The notes beneath the pieces are model-generated. The model was not told the DNA's origin. It saw only the letters and a program-made list of their open reading frames with translations, and searched no databases. From positions 343,417 to 407,416 of the forward strand of contig KV423918.1 of NCBI GenBank assembly GCA_001632435.1: DNA of 64,000 nucleotides, in the 5' to 3' direction. The position numbers and the translations under genes were made by a program. Shown piece by piece: positions 1 to 11,066 of this stretch. The stretch is from Calocera cornea HHB12733. Taxonomy: Eukaryota > Basidiomycota > Dacrymycetes > Dacrymycetales > Dacrymycetaceae. How positions within the stretch are numbered: the stretch's first letter is position 1; the number at the start of each line of letters is the position of its first letter.

Positions 1-129
1 CAGGTAACTTACAGGTATTGTACAATGGAGTTGAGTTCGGGAGCCGTAAGGCTACCGGCGCGCGGCCAGTGGTGGTGGCAATCGCTCCCAGCCGCACTGC
101 CGCGCACAGGCTACAACTATATCTCCGTT

Positions 130-840
130 TACTCCCATGTCCGCAACAGGGAGGAACTGCTTCCCTGGAGAAGTGTTTTGCTTCCTCTTGAGCGTAGTTT
201 GGCTCCCCATGACCGTATCACTTGGAAGCTCAATTCCGTCCAATCTTTGCTTCCGCTTGCGGAGCTTACTTCTGCCTTGTGGTTTGCTTCTGTTAAGCCG
301 ATGCAAACGGCAAATAGTGAAAGCCGAGGCAAACACAAGCCCAAGAGGCAAACTCTAAAGCGGAATTCAGCGTGAGAGTCGAAGTAAACCGCGGAGCGGA
401 AGCAGTTTTCATGTTAGGAAGCATTGTCCGGAAGTAGATGTACCTCGGAAGCAAATGGCCCATAGGAAGTACTCCTTTAGCAGAGGCACATTGCACCACG
501 GAAGTAAAGCTTTGAGCGGAGTGGAAGCCAATCTCAAAGGAGAATCAAATATTGTGACGGGAGCAAAGTCCACAAGGGCATGTTTCGGAAACAAACCACA
601 GGGAAAGCACGTCATTGACCGGAAGCAGCAACCAATCGAGCGGAAGTAGAATACCAGCCAGAAGTACAGCACCAAGGGGAGGCCAAGGGTGCCACGGAAG
701 TAAAGTATTAAGCGGAAGCAAGGTATCAGGCGGAAACACATGAACAGCCGGAAACAAACTGCAGGGGAAAACCCCACACGGAAACAATTCTCCAGGCGGA
801 AGCATATCATGAGGCCGACCACCCATCGGAAACGAAACTT
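130..840. repeat. Dispersed GGAAGYA motif array
   Basis: The stretch carries many short copies of CGGAAGCA, CGGAAGTA or CGGAAACA, spaced roughly 12-36 nt. Copies between about 390 and 840 read in the plus direction; those between about 130 and 300 read as TGCTTCC, the opposite direction, so orientation switches near 350. The minus strand of 409-966 is open for 185 codons and repeats Cys-Phe-Arg, but this follows from the motif period and is not taken as a gene. The same GGAAGCAA word marks both ends of the element at 24.2-32.0 kb, so this may be the end of a related element lying off the left edge. That link is inference. Confidence 0.6.
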
Positions 841-966
841 GAGGTTGGTACACTTGGTGAACCAACCTAGTGTTGTCGACGACTTTACTATCTCGCCATG
901 CATGCCGCTAGTTCTCACCATGTCCTTGCAGTGCATCTGATGCATCACATGCACTAATGCGATCAC

Positions 967-1572
967 TCAGAAAGCCTGGATCGGTGTATGACTATGTCCT
1001 CATCAATCATGATGCAAATACAGTAACTTGTCGGCGAGGCAATAACAGTACAATGAATATCCACATCAGGATTGTTGACGATCGCTCCCAAACCGTCGCC
1101 TGGACATCTTTCGTTGCGTGATAGGGGCGCCAGTGAGTGTTGCGAAACAGCATACAGTATGGTAAGGCGTGTGGAGAATTGGCGTTGCGATGGCTTGAGC
1201 GGTCATGGGTTTCTTCTGTCGTACACATACATGACATCGTCTGCGTGAGATTGGTAAAATTCGGTGTTGGAAGATAGGGAGGAATGATGTGGCGAAGGTA
1301 TCGAGTTGTTGTCCCGGGGAGGATCCTGTTTTGAGAGTCCGCCAGTGACAAACGTGGCGCATGTCAGGCGCTCCCAAGCGTGCGTCGGTGCCAAGTTGAC
1401 TTCTTGGTATCGACGGTCCAGCCAGGATTATATGTCGTCGTCTTCGTGGGTCTTCACTGCGCGCTGCTCGCTGCGGACCACGAGCTGCGCCGAACACGGA
1501 CCATCGCTGACGGCATGCTCCAGTCCGAGCGGCCAACGCAGTGGCATGTAAACCAGGCGCATTACGAGCTGC
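967..1572. other. Intergenic, nothing recognised
   Basis: Short overlapping open frames on both strands, none with family resemblance or matching splice signals. Probably the 3' flank of the VTT-domain gene. Confidence 0.5.
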
Positions 1573-3027
1573 TCACCGCTCCTCGCTCACAACCTGCTTA
1601 TAGCCCCACATTGCCTGCCAGCTTTCCTGAGCCCACATCATCCATGACCTGCGCCCAGTATTGTCCGCTTCGCTCTGGTCGCTCGCACCGGCAGGGTTCA
1701 GCCACCGCTTCACCCAGCCTTTCATCAACACAGGTGCGCCGCCCAACAGACTGAGCGAGACAAGCTTCAAAAGCACTCCGGGGCGGCGCAGGACCTCCGA
1801 GACAGAGTTTGCTGCGAGCCCACTGGTGCCTATGTCCACGAGGAGCGAGCCGATCTGAGCCGTGACGGCGCACCATGGAGCGCACCCGACGAGGCACGTC
1901 CAGAGGATGGTGCTGAACGGTGTCTGATGCAGGGCAGCATATATGTTGAGCAGCGACCATGGTGCAACGCCCGAAAGACGAAGGAGCACAAGGTGGTTCG
2001 GTGCTAGCCGGGGGAGGGCGAGGAGCGTTGGCTGGGAGGAGGAGAGCGAGAAGCTGGGGAGAAGAGGTACAGCGGGGAGTGTGAGTGCTGTGGCGAGCAC
2101 TGAACCCACGGCGGTGAGGGTGGTGAGGTACACAGTGGAGAGCAAAGGGGAGAGGAGGACACCCGTGAGCACATTGAGTACTATGCTCCCGGGGATGGAC
2201 CATGCATTGGACCACAGTAGTGCGTAGGCGAGGACGGCAAGGGTGTGGGCTCGTCCAGACCAGAGTTGCCCCGGCGGGGAGCTATCCGCGTAGGTCCGTA
2301 GCTGGGCGCCGAGCGCCGAGAGATCGTTGAGGGTGGTTGGGAACGCCGAAAGCCGCACCGGGAGGGAGTAGAGGGATCCGAGGAGGAGAGCGGTAGATAG
2401 GAAGAAGAGAGAGCCGAGGAGGAGCACGACAGAGGTGATGCGTGCACGGGTGAGCGGGCGGGAGGTGATGGCGAATGCCGCGCTCGTTGGGGACGAAGCG
2501 GGCAGAGGAAGAGAGGAGGCATCCAGTACGAATGGTGGCGGGGATGGTGGAGGTGTGAGGACATCGAGAGGGATGATCTGCACCAGGTGCGGGGTGAGCT
2601 TGACCGGGGCGATGGAGCGTTTCCGCTTGTGCGTAAGCATGCGACCGAGGGCGGCTCGCGTGCCAGTGACTGCGCCCAGGGCGGCCTCATACACACTGCT
2701 CGGGCGTTCGATGGCGAGCGCTACAGGAGGCAGGTCGTACGCCTCCTTGAGCAGGCCGGTCAGGCTGTCCTCCTCGTCCCGCTCACTCGGCGGGGACGGG
2801 GGCACGAGGGGCACGAGCGTGTACCCGATGCCCATGCCGTGATCGTCCTCCTGTGCCCGGCTTGTGGAGGGTGAAGGGTGATTGGCTGCGCCCGAGTTTG
2901 AGCGGGGCCGTGCGGAGGAGAGCTGGGCGAGTGCGAGCGGCTTGAGGGCGATAGAGGAGGAGCGGGCGCGGAGGGGGGAGGGGCGAAGGTAGTTGGATGA
3001 TGAGGACGAAGTCGAGGGGGGGTCCAT
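1573..3027 (-). CDS. VTT-domain (TMEM41/TVP38-like) membrane protein
   Basis: A single open exon gives 484 residues from the ATG at 3027; in-frame codons just upstream are not ATG. Residues 1-195 are Ser/Pro-rich and probably disordered and cytosolic. A hydrophobic segment lies at about 199-220, followed by a VTT (SNARE-associated Golgi protein) region at about 260-400. This contains the SIPGS motif near 280 that starts the re-entrant loop of TMEM41/TVP38 proteins, and a later LLRLSGVAPWSLLNIY stretch matching the second conserved block. Family members act in the ER/Golgi in lipid scrambling, autophagy or vesicle traffic. The long N-terminal extension is larger than in animal TMEM41. Family assignment is fairly sure; the specific role is inference. 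Confidence 0.75.
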   Translation of the reverse strand: MDPPSTSSSSSNYLRPSPLRARSSSIALKPLALAQLSSARPRSNSGAANHPSPSTSRAQEDDHGMGIGYTLVPLVPPSPPSERDEEDSLTGLLKEAYDLPPVALAIERPSSVYEAALGAVTGTRAALGRMLTHKRKRSIAPVKLTPHLVQIIPLDVLTPPPSPPPFVLDASSLPLPASSPTSAAFAITSRPLTRARITSVVLLLGSLFFLSTALLLGSLYSLPVRLSAFPTTLNDLSALGAQLRTYADSSPPGQLWSGRAHTLAVLAYALLWSNAWSIPGSIVLNVLTGVLLSPLLSTVYLTTLTAVGSVLATALTLPAVPLLPSFSLSSSQPTLLALPRLAPNHLVLLRLSGVAPWSLLNIYAALHQTPFSTILWTCLVGCAPWCAVTAQIGSLLVDIGTSGLAANSVSEVLRRPGVLLKLVSLSLLGGAPVLMKGWVKRWLNPAGASDQSEADNTGRRSWMMWAQESWQAMWGYKQVVSEER

Positions 3028-4714
3028 ATGCACAGGGAGAATGGAGGTTGGGGGGGGTGGACTAAGCCAGAGGAGGGAAAGGAAGGGGGGCGAAGATAAA
3101 TCGATGGACCGGATTAGCTGAGCGCTGAGTGTGTCGGGTGCCGGAGCGACTCCCGCTGACGGACGAGGGCTGCTGTCCGAATCCTGGGAATGTCCGGGCC
3201 AAGGGGGGTGCGGGTGGTGCTTGAGAATAGAGTCGCTCGGCCTGAACGGGCAGGCTTGTGTGTTCCAAGGGCGGCAGATGGGCGTGTGCGCGAATAATGG
3301 GCGTCGTGGGCGTCGGTGTCCGCCCTTGCCTTGTTCCCCTTTGCGTAAAAAGCAGCATCACATCGTTCGGCACTTGCGTCATGCTCCGGCCATACCCGCC
3401 GACCCATCTCCCGCCGCCCTCCCACCGCCCAGCCCGGCCCCAGGGCATCGCTTTCGCCTCCCAGCCCACCCGGCGGCCCAGGCAAGCCCCGGCACAAGAC
3501 CACGGTGCGGCTTACCTTATCCGCACTGCATGAGCTCAGCGCGCATGCGTGGGTGAAGCGACGATTGGATCGCGCGCCACCCGCCTGCCCTGCGGGGTAA
3601 CGCGCGGCCGATGACCGAGCGCCATCCACGCGCAACCATCAGCACTCGGTTGCTCCCGATGAGCTAAGGGTCCTGAGTCAGCGAATTGCAGCCCGCCGCG
3701 GGGGCACGCTCATGTGGGTACGCGTGGGACAGGCCGCCTCGCGCTCGGCCGGCCAAGCCGCGGTACCGACCAGACACCCCCCAAATTGCAAGGGATCTCA
3801 ATTATCAATTACAACCGTAAAACTGTATGAGTTATTAGAGGGAAGGCTGGTCCAGATTACAGATGGCTCGAAGATGAGTTTCAGTGAGGGCCGGGACAGA
3901 AGGTCCGCTCCAGCCCTGCAGTATACGGGAGCGGGTAGGAGAACGGCGAGGTGTTGCAGGCTCGCAAGGCCTTCGCTGACCGCCCAAGGCGGCGGTAGGC
4001 ATTACCGCGGTTCGCGTCATAAGCATCGCATCCAACATGGCATCTCACCAACATCACATTATGTACGGCACTATCATCATTATCATATTCGCGAGCCATG
4101 CATATCTTCTGTATCTAATCTTACAAGTATTACATGCTGCATTTTGTGCAGAGCCAGGAAGGTCAAGAATATACAGGAGGGGGTCGGTACCGAGGAAGGC
4201 TCACTGGAAGAAGATTCCGGACAAGGAAGCGGAGCGTAATACACGTCGCGACAAAGGCGGTTGCCATACCAAGTGCCTCTCCGGAACGCGTTTGAAACCC
4301 ACACAAAGGTTGCGAACCAGAAGATGTAAGATACGCGGTGATTGCACCTTCTGCCGCGCGAAAAGATCATACAGAAAATGGGGCTCGGTAGAATGCAGGG
4401 ATGTCGGGCTGAGAGCCCAAGGGGTCCGACAATTTAAAGACGCTGATGGCGTGGCAACCGGCGATCCTCGGACTCGATGGGAATGATCATTGCCACGGGT
4501 CGTTGTTCATCCACGCAGGTATGGGTTGGCTCGCGTGTGGAGCTGCCATCGGCACATTATGCCGAGCTGTTGTCGCATGTCTAGCCAGACTGGTAGGTGC
4601 GCTCCTCACGGGAGTTGACGTGTCTTGCATCGTGAGGATAGCCGCGCTCGCGCCGGTGTTCGGGGTCTGCCTGCTCATGCCGTTTGCCCGGGGTGGGATG
4701 GGCGTGCTGAGGTC
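3028..4714. other. Intergenic, no gene recognised
   Basis: About 1.7 kb. GC-rich near 3.0-3.8 kb, presumably the promoter and 5' UTR of the VTT gene, then mixed composition. Several open frames of 60-175 codons occur on both strands but overlap one another and show no domain or splice pattern. Confidence 0.5.
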
Positions 4715-7700
4715 CTAGTCCCACCCCGTTGCCAGCCTTGTCGAGGCACTGCCCGCCGCATTGGATCCAACGTTGAGGGTCGCCATGTCCTGGATGAATA
4801 CCGGTTCGGCGGGGAACATCGGTGCGTCCCATCGGATGTCCCGCGGTATCTCCCTTTGCGCCTGAGGATGCACCGGGTATTCTTCAAGGAAGACGTCGAA
4901 ATTGCATTGCATTTGGCTCGAGTAGGTGAACGTGGGCTGTCCAAAAGCGTCTGTTTCCCCGCTGGCGCCGGCGGACTGATACATTAATCCTAGCGCTTCA
5001 AGCAACTGTCGATCCCCCACCGGTTCGACATTGGAAGGGACGTAATGGGCTGGCGGTGGAGAGCTGTTCCGTAGCCTGAGCTCCCGTGTTTCAGGCCGGG
5101 AGCCGAGGCCGGTCGCCTCAGGAAGGGGAGGCATCCTTGGAGTGAAGTCCAGGTTTTCCGGGATGACGCCAATGGGCTGATCACGTGGGTCCGTACTATC
5201 ATCGCCCTGAGACCCGCGAAGCAGCTCTTCAATCGTCATGTGCAAATCTTTGGAGGCTTCATTTGGTGGGACTGTCGTATGATCCGACATGATCACCACC
5301 GCGCCTTCCGTCGGTGAAGTTCCGGACGAGCCTGGAACACGCGAAGGTGTTGATTCGAAAGAGGAGGGCGTTGGCCCCGAACACTTGGGATGAATGGGGC
5401 TCGAGGGCGCTTGTCGGACGGTATTGTGGAGTGCGTCCTGATGGGGGGGGCTATTTCCGTCCGTGGATGAGGTCGGTGGTCCAGCTGCTTGTCCGGGCGT
5501 TGTGTACAGTGCAAGAGAATATGCTGTGCTATTCTGACCTGACAGTGAGGGTCCACTTGGATCGACCGGCGTCTGCGGTATCTCGTGTTCCCCGTCGTGA
5601 GTAGGCGCGAGTACTGTCCGGGAGAGTTCGTCCGTAGCAGAGACCCCCCGCGTCAATGACCTACTGGCCGCCGTGCCGTTTGCAGCGACTGTGCGCGCTT
5701 TCTTGGGCGGCGGACCATCAAGACTTTGATGGAGAAGATCCTCTGCCTCTGTGGACCGCTTCCTCTTCGTTTTCGACAGGGCTTTACGTTTTCCGGTCGA
5801 TTTTCTTTTGGCCGTGTCCGCCCTATTGAACGAGAACTGGAGAGAGAAGCCGTGCGGGAGACCTTTATGTAGCTGCTGTCGTGTCGTGCTTGCATCGCCG
5901 ACACGGTAGAAACCATCGCTCAGCTTGCACAGGTGCTGACGCAATTGGCCCTGTTCATCATGGTCAGCTACCATATGACAGCGTGGAGTCTACGCAGACG
6001 CACCCGCCAGTCCCATTTTTTTTCTTTCGGCACATCCTTCAACCCGTCCAACCTAACGTATTCTTTCAGTGTTGGCCAACGTTCCATGCATTTTTGGTAG
6101 ATCTCGCTCAATTCGATCTTCTTATTCGGGTGACCCATTATCAACGTCTGAAGGATACGTGAGTGGGTGGTTGGGAAGCTGTGCACCCCATTAGTTTCTA
6201 GAAGCGGCCCAAATCCCCAGAGGTCTTTGGGTGGCATGTCGTGTACGGCTTTCCAGTAGTATGGGGGATATTTGCCATCGCGGGATTCTTGAACACGCAG
6301 ACGGAGTTCTCGGTCCCATTCTTCCTTCGTCGTGGGATTTGGGAGTAGCGGATAGACTCCACAGCTTTCACGCTCCTCTGCAGACGTGGCCTGCGAGGCG
6401 TCTCTCTCGCTAATGTCCGCCCCCTTAGCTTCCGGCTGGTACGGTAAAGGCGCGGGTGATGTATGCGCCATGGCCAACTTGAACTGGTCAGCTGCTGACG
6501 GGGAGGGCTCTGGCCCCGATGTCGAAGGTACAGGCTCCGATGTCGAAGGTACAGGCGCCGACATGGTTTCGGGCCGAGTGTGGTTTGTGATTACTCGAGG
6601 CTGGTACGATGTTCCTGCTGAGTCGGTAGGGGCGAAGTTTCGGGAGGGGCCAGATTCTGCATGCAGTGGAAGACCGCCCATTCCCTGTGCGGGGTCACTG
6701 AACGAGAGGTATTGAGGGGGTATGATAGGCGGAGGAAGCAGAGTGGTTGATGGAAGAGTTTGATCCCGCGTTGCTGTCATGGGGTAAGAAGGAGCGAGAA
6801 GCTCCACGTGGTGAGACAGAGCAACGGTCGATGGCTCCCACGGGCTCTGCTGCGTTATCACACCAGGCCCCTGAGGCGATGCACCTAGCGTGGGGATAGA
6901 GTTTGCAGGGGCGAAAGTGGCATTGCTAGGTGCTAGAGCAATCGGGGGCACTGGGGGCGGTGGTACTCTGCGACGGCGTCTTCTTCTGGGCTGAAGCTTC
7001 GCCATATCACTTTCAGCACGGGCCCACTGCTCATCCCGTCAGTTCATGCCAGTATAGAATTGTGGCAGACTCACTATGCCGAGACTGATCTCAAGATCCT
7101 GCCTGGAATCTCTCGCGTGCGCATCGGTCACTCCGGTCACTTCAGGCCATTCCGCAAATGGGGCCATATTCTGGGCGGGATGTAAGGGGGGCCAAAGAAT
7201 TGCATACTGAACACTGACCGGCTCGAACAAGGGCGGCACTGCTGAACCCATGCCAGGTGGAATCGCCCCATTCCCGAACGCATCCACTGTCGTGTTACTG
7301 CTCCCGACAACTTGTACGATCGCATCGCTCGGGATTGCGCAAGCACCCCAAGGGGTGGGCGTCGGCTCACGATCACCAAGCAACTGGAGGAGGTGACTGC
7401 TGCTGGGGACATCGACAGTCGGCATCGGTAATGATTCAGGCGCAGCCACAATTGGAGGTAGCACGTCGCCAAAACCGCTATTCTGTTGCAGGCCGGTGCC
7501 GAAGTAGTTCTGCGTTGAGGAACCAGCCTGCCTGTCAAGCTCGGCGAGGGCATCGAAGAGTTGTTGCTGCTGCCATGCCGCTGTAGGATCAACTTCATCC
7601 CGAGGGGCAGCAAGTAATAGTAGCGCGACAGAAATGATAGTGGATGGAGGCAGGGTTGGAAGGTCGAAGGCAGGCGGAGAGTTGTAGGGCTTTGACGTCA

Positions 7701-7860
7701 CGTTACGTGATCGTGGTGTACCACCTCGGCAGATGATGTCGCCGGCATCCTCGCCAACTGTCGAGGTGATCTGTCCGGAGGATGGAAGCGCTGGTCTGTA
7801 AAGTGTAGCGTAAGGTTGATGGCCAAAGAAGCCAGAGAAGGACGCACGATGAGCCGACAT
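4715..7860 (-). CDS. Large forkhead-like DNA-binding protein
   Basis: Three exons: 7075-7860, 6004-7026 and 4715-5950. Introns are 7027-7074 (GTGAGT, branch AACTGAC) and 5951-6003 (GTGCGT, branch GCTGAC). Together they encode about 1,014 residues. The in-frame codon at 7866 is TTG, so the ATG at 7860 is preferred. The second intron splits a winged-helix domain at about residues 545-640: SRILQTLIMGHPNKKIELSEIY resembles forkhead helices 1-2, WDWR ends exon 2, and exon 3 continues RQHLCKLSDGFYRV, aligning with the forkhead W..S.RH.LS...F.KV block. A basic KRKALSKTKRKR stretch follows, a likely nuclear signal. The rest is Pro/Ser/Thr-rich and probably disordered. It is presumably a transcription factor; the forkhead helix 3 is atypical. 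Confidence 0.65.
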
Positions 7861-8089
7861 TGGCAATGGCCATTACGGGAGGAGCTGATACAGCCATGCG
7901 CGGGCGTGTTCAGAACGATTGAGCGAGGGGGAAACAAAATGTGAGGGAGGAGAGGAGAGAAGAAGAGGGGGGGGGGGAGACGAGGGAGACCGAGGGGAAG
8001 GGGGAACAATAGCCGATTTAAAGAGGGCGACCCTCCCTCTGGAGGTCAAACAACCACATGTGATAGCGACGGAATCGAGGTGGATGAGG

Positions 8090-8534
8090 GTATGACACCA
8101 GTTTGCAGAAACGGCAACAGCGTCCAACGCCCCGGGCTTCTTCGGTGGAAACTGTGTTCGACGGGCTTCGCGGGTCTTCAACATAATAGCCATCAAATCG
8201 TGCCACACAGCCCGCGCGTGATAGGAGCCTCTGCTTCCTCCCTTGTGACCGCATGGGACAAACAAAGGGCTCAGTAATGTACGGTCCAGCGGAGATCATC
8301 AAACAGTTTTCAACAAGGTTCGGCAAACCTAATTGGTGAAGTACTGCGATGGCATGTGAGCAGCGAGGCGCAATGTTGGGTTGCTGAAGCGAATAATATC
8401 TATATCACGCGCGGGCTGTGTGGCACGATTTGATGGCTATTATGTTGAAGACCCGCGAAGCCCGTCAAACACAATTTCCACCGAACAAGCCCGGGGCGTT
8501 GGACGCTGTTGCCGTTTCTGCAAACTGGTGTCAT
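8090..8534. repeat. 135-bp inverted repeat with 175-nt spacer
   Basis: The left arm 8090-8224 and right arm 8400-8534 are reverse complements over 135 nt with three mismatches. Two of the mismatches would become G-U pairs in a minus-strand transcript. Both arms read the same amino acid string beginning RAGCVARFDGYY when translated outward, with two substitutions, so the unit may once have been coding. I do not recognise the sequence. It lies in the 0.9-kb divergent promoter between the forkhead gene and CTNNBL1. A foldback element or a captured inverted duplication could explain it. Confidence 0.9.
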
Positions 8535-8740
8535 ACTGGGGGGCGCTTTGTTTGGCTACAGAGCCAACAACCTTGCGCCCGCTGCTTGTGAAAGCTGAGT
8601 TGAAGCCGCGGGGGCTCCTAGCTTCAGGCGAGAAAGCGAACCGCGCCACTGACACGCTCTTTGGAGCGCGCGTCGGCGGTGAACCCTTGACCGCACCCAA
8701 CACCGTTGGCGCATCTGCCTGCATTACTTTATCTGGCGAG

Positions 8741-10992
8741 ATGGATATCGACAAGTTATTCAAAGCGCGTAGTCTTGTACCGGTCGCCGTTTGGGTGCTG
8801 ACGAAAGATGCATAGACCCATAATGTCCCGACTGGAGGGAACAAGCGCAAAATGCCCGAGCCACCGAATCCTGGTAAGCCACTCGTCGCCTATTCTGACA
8901 TCACCGTTCATCGCGCTGCAAGAGGTGCTAAAACGCATGCGAATGGCATCACCCGAGCGAACAGAGCCGCCATCAAACGGTCCAATACCCCCATCGCGAC
9001 AAACGAAGGGCCCAGCGCGGGTGGAGATCGAGGACGAGGACGAGGATGGGGAGGAGCGCGATGACGGCGAGTTTGCGCCTGGTGGCGATGCGGATTATTT
9101 CGCAGAGGAGGACGAGGAGGGGCGATTCTATGGAGGTGGATTGACAGGAGAGCAGAAGCAAATATTGGATATATTTGACCACGCGCAAGGGGAGGGAGCG
9201 ATTGACGTACGCAGGCTGCATCAGTTGAGCGGACATTCTTGCTCACAGCTTTCTTCAGCCCGAGAACGTTACCGCGCCTGCTGTGCGGCGGCTATCACAG
9301 AGGTTTGAGCGAGCTGCCAACAAGAACCAAGATCAGCGGTCAAAATATCCTGATGACCCGACGAAGTTCATCGATTCGGAAGCCGACCTCGACGCGGCAA
9401 TTCGCTCCTTGGTGCCTCTTGCCCAAGCCCCCGCCGTTGCGTATCCCGAACTCGTCAAGTCTGGTACGGTCGATCGTCTAGTAGGTCTGCTTGCACATGA
9501 GAACGTCGACATTGTCATTGCTGTCGTTGAAGTCATACACGAGATGACTGACGAGGATGTCGGAGAAGAAGCCGACGAGGACGAAGAGGACGAGCAAAAG
9601 AAGTCGGAAACCATGAAGATCATGGTTAATGCGCTAGTGAAGAGCTCCGCCCTGGAGCTGCTCGTGCAGAACCTCCCGAGATTCAACGAGGCCGAAGAGG
9701 CCGATCGGCAGGGAGTCTTCCACACTCTCGGTAAGCCCTGGCTTCGTAGCTTGATCTCGCCACATCCTAACTTGCTGGATCAGGGATCTTCGAAAACATG
9801 ATTGGCTTCGATCCACCGTTGTCGCGAGCTCTGGTCTCAGAAACCAGCATATTGAAGTGGCTGCTGGAGCGTTTGCAGACAAAGGGCTATGACGACAACA
9901 AGGGTTACGCTGCCGAGCTTGTCGCCATTATCTTGCAGAATAACCGAGAGAACCGACTAGAGTATGGCAAACTGGATGGGGTCGATATGTCTCTGAGGGT
10001 TCTCGCGGTATGTCGCAGTATCGACGACCTGCTGTGGATTACTCTGACGTGTTTGCAGCAATACCGAAAGAAAGATCCGGCAGAGGGCGACGAGACCGAG
10101 TTCATGGAAAACGTGTTCGACGCGCTGTGCTCTGCTCTCGCTGAAACAGAAATTAAGCAACTATTTGTGGATGCCGAAGGGGTGGAGTTGATGGTCATCA
10201 TGATGAAGTACGCCGGCGCCTTGCCTTAATCTGGAAAAGGTATCTGACGACGGAGCAGAGAGAAGAAGGTCACACACTCAAGGTCTATAAAGGTCCTCGA
10301 CCATGCCCTTTCTGGCCCAGCGGGAACAGCAGGCTGTGAGATGTTCGTGGATGCACTGGGCCTGAAGACACTATTCTCTGCGTTCATGGGCAAGGGCGAG
10401 AAGAAGAAGAAGGCAGCTGCAAGCGCGGGGGAGGACATCGCTCATATCCTCGGTATTATTTCGAGTTTGTTCACGAATCTTGCTTCCGACTCGCCAGCTC
10501 GGATACGACTGCTGGCGAAGTGGGTGGAGTCCGACTACGAAAAGGTCGCTCGACTGTCGGAGATTCGCGCCCATGCTCAGGCGAGGCTCGAGGTGGCTGA
10601 ACGCGAGATCGAGCAAGAGAAGGAGGATCTTGAATCAGACGGCGTAGAAATGGGTGAGGATGAAGAGATCGTCTGGTACCTTCGGCGGCTAGAGAGCGGT
10701 CTCGATGTTCTACAATTGGTTGATTACATCGGGGCGTGGATAAGCATGGAAGATGACGGCGTAAGTTTCCTGTCTTCTGGGCAAGGTCGGTCAAGCTGAA
10801 GTGTTTCAGGCGCGGGCGCGTATGCAAGAGCTGCTTCGAGAAAAGGGAAAGTCCTTTGAGGACATGGTAAAAGTGCTGATCAAATTTCATGATAATATTG
10901 ACGAGGAGGACGAGCACGATCCGCAATCCGACTCGCCGTCACAACGAGTCATTCTGGAGCAACTGATACCCTTCTTGGAAGCCTATGGCTGA
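8741..10992 (+). CDS. CTNNBL1: Beta-catenin-like protein 1, spliceosome-associated
   Basis: CTNNBL1 is an armadillo-repeat nuclear protein of the Prp19/CDC5L splicing complex. Eight exons are proposed with introns 8777-8815 (least certain, only 39 nt), 8874-8922, 9207-9258, 9731-9783, 10008-10058, 10208-10258 and 10761-10809; coding length is 1,908 nt, about 635 residues. The start MDIDKLFK followed by NKRKMPEPPNPE and VLKRMR matches the conserved fungal N-terminus. An acidic stretch and LTGEQKQILDI follow. The ARM region includes GLLAHENVDIVIAVVEV, LALLVQNL-like blocks, QNNRENRLEYGKLDG and KVLDHALSGP. A Lys-rich loop and YLRRLESGLDVLQ lie near the C-terminus. Length is slightly above the human protein. 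The ATG at 8808 was rejected as start because it skips the conserved N-terminus. Confidence 0.9.
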
Positions 10993-11066
10993 TACCAGAT
11001 GTGCCCGTATAGTGTTGTGGTGTTCATTAGCATGTAGTTCGGGTATCAAAATGTAGTCCATAGCGG

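Noticed and set aside
409..966. 185-codon open frame on the minus strand with repeated Cys-Phe-Arg
   Set aside because: The repeats follow from the GGAAGYA motif period; no start context, splice signals or family resemblance.
4446..4718. 90-codon plus-strand frame with hydrophobic stretches
   Set aside because: It abuts the 3' end of the forkhead-like gene and has no family match.
8808..9308. ATG at 8808 as the start of the CTNNBL1 gene
   Set aside because: It would drop MDIDKLFK and NKRKMP, which match the conserved start and are joined by plausible introns.
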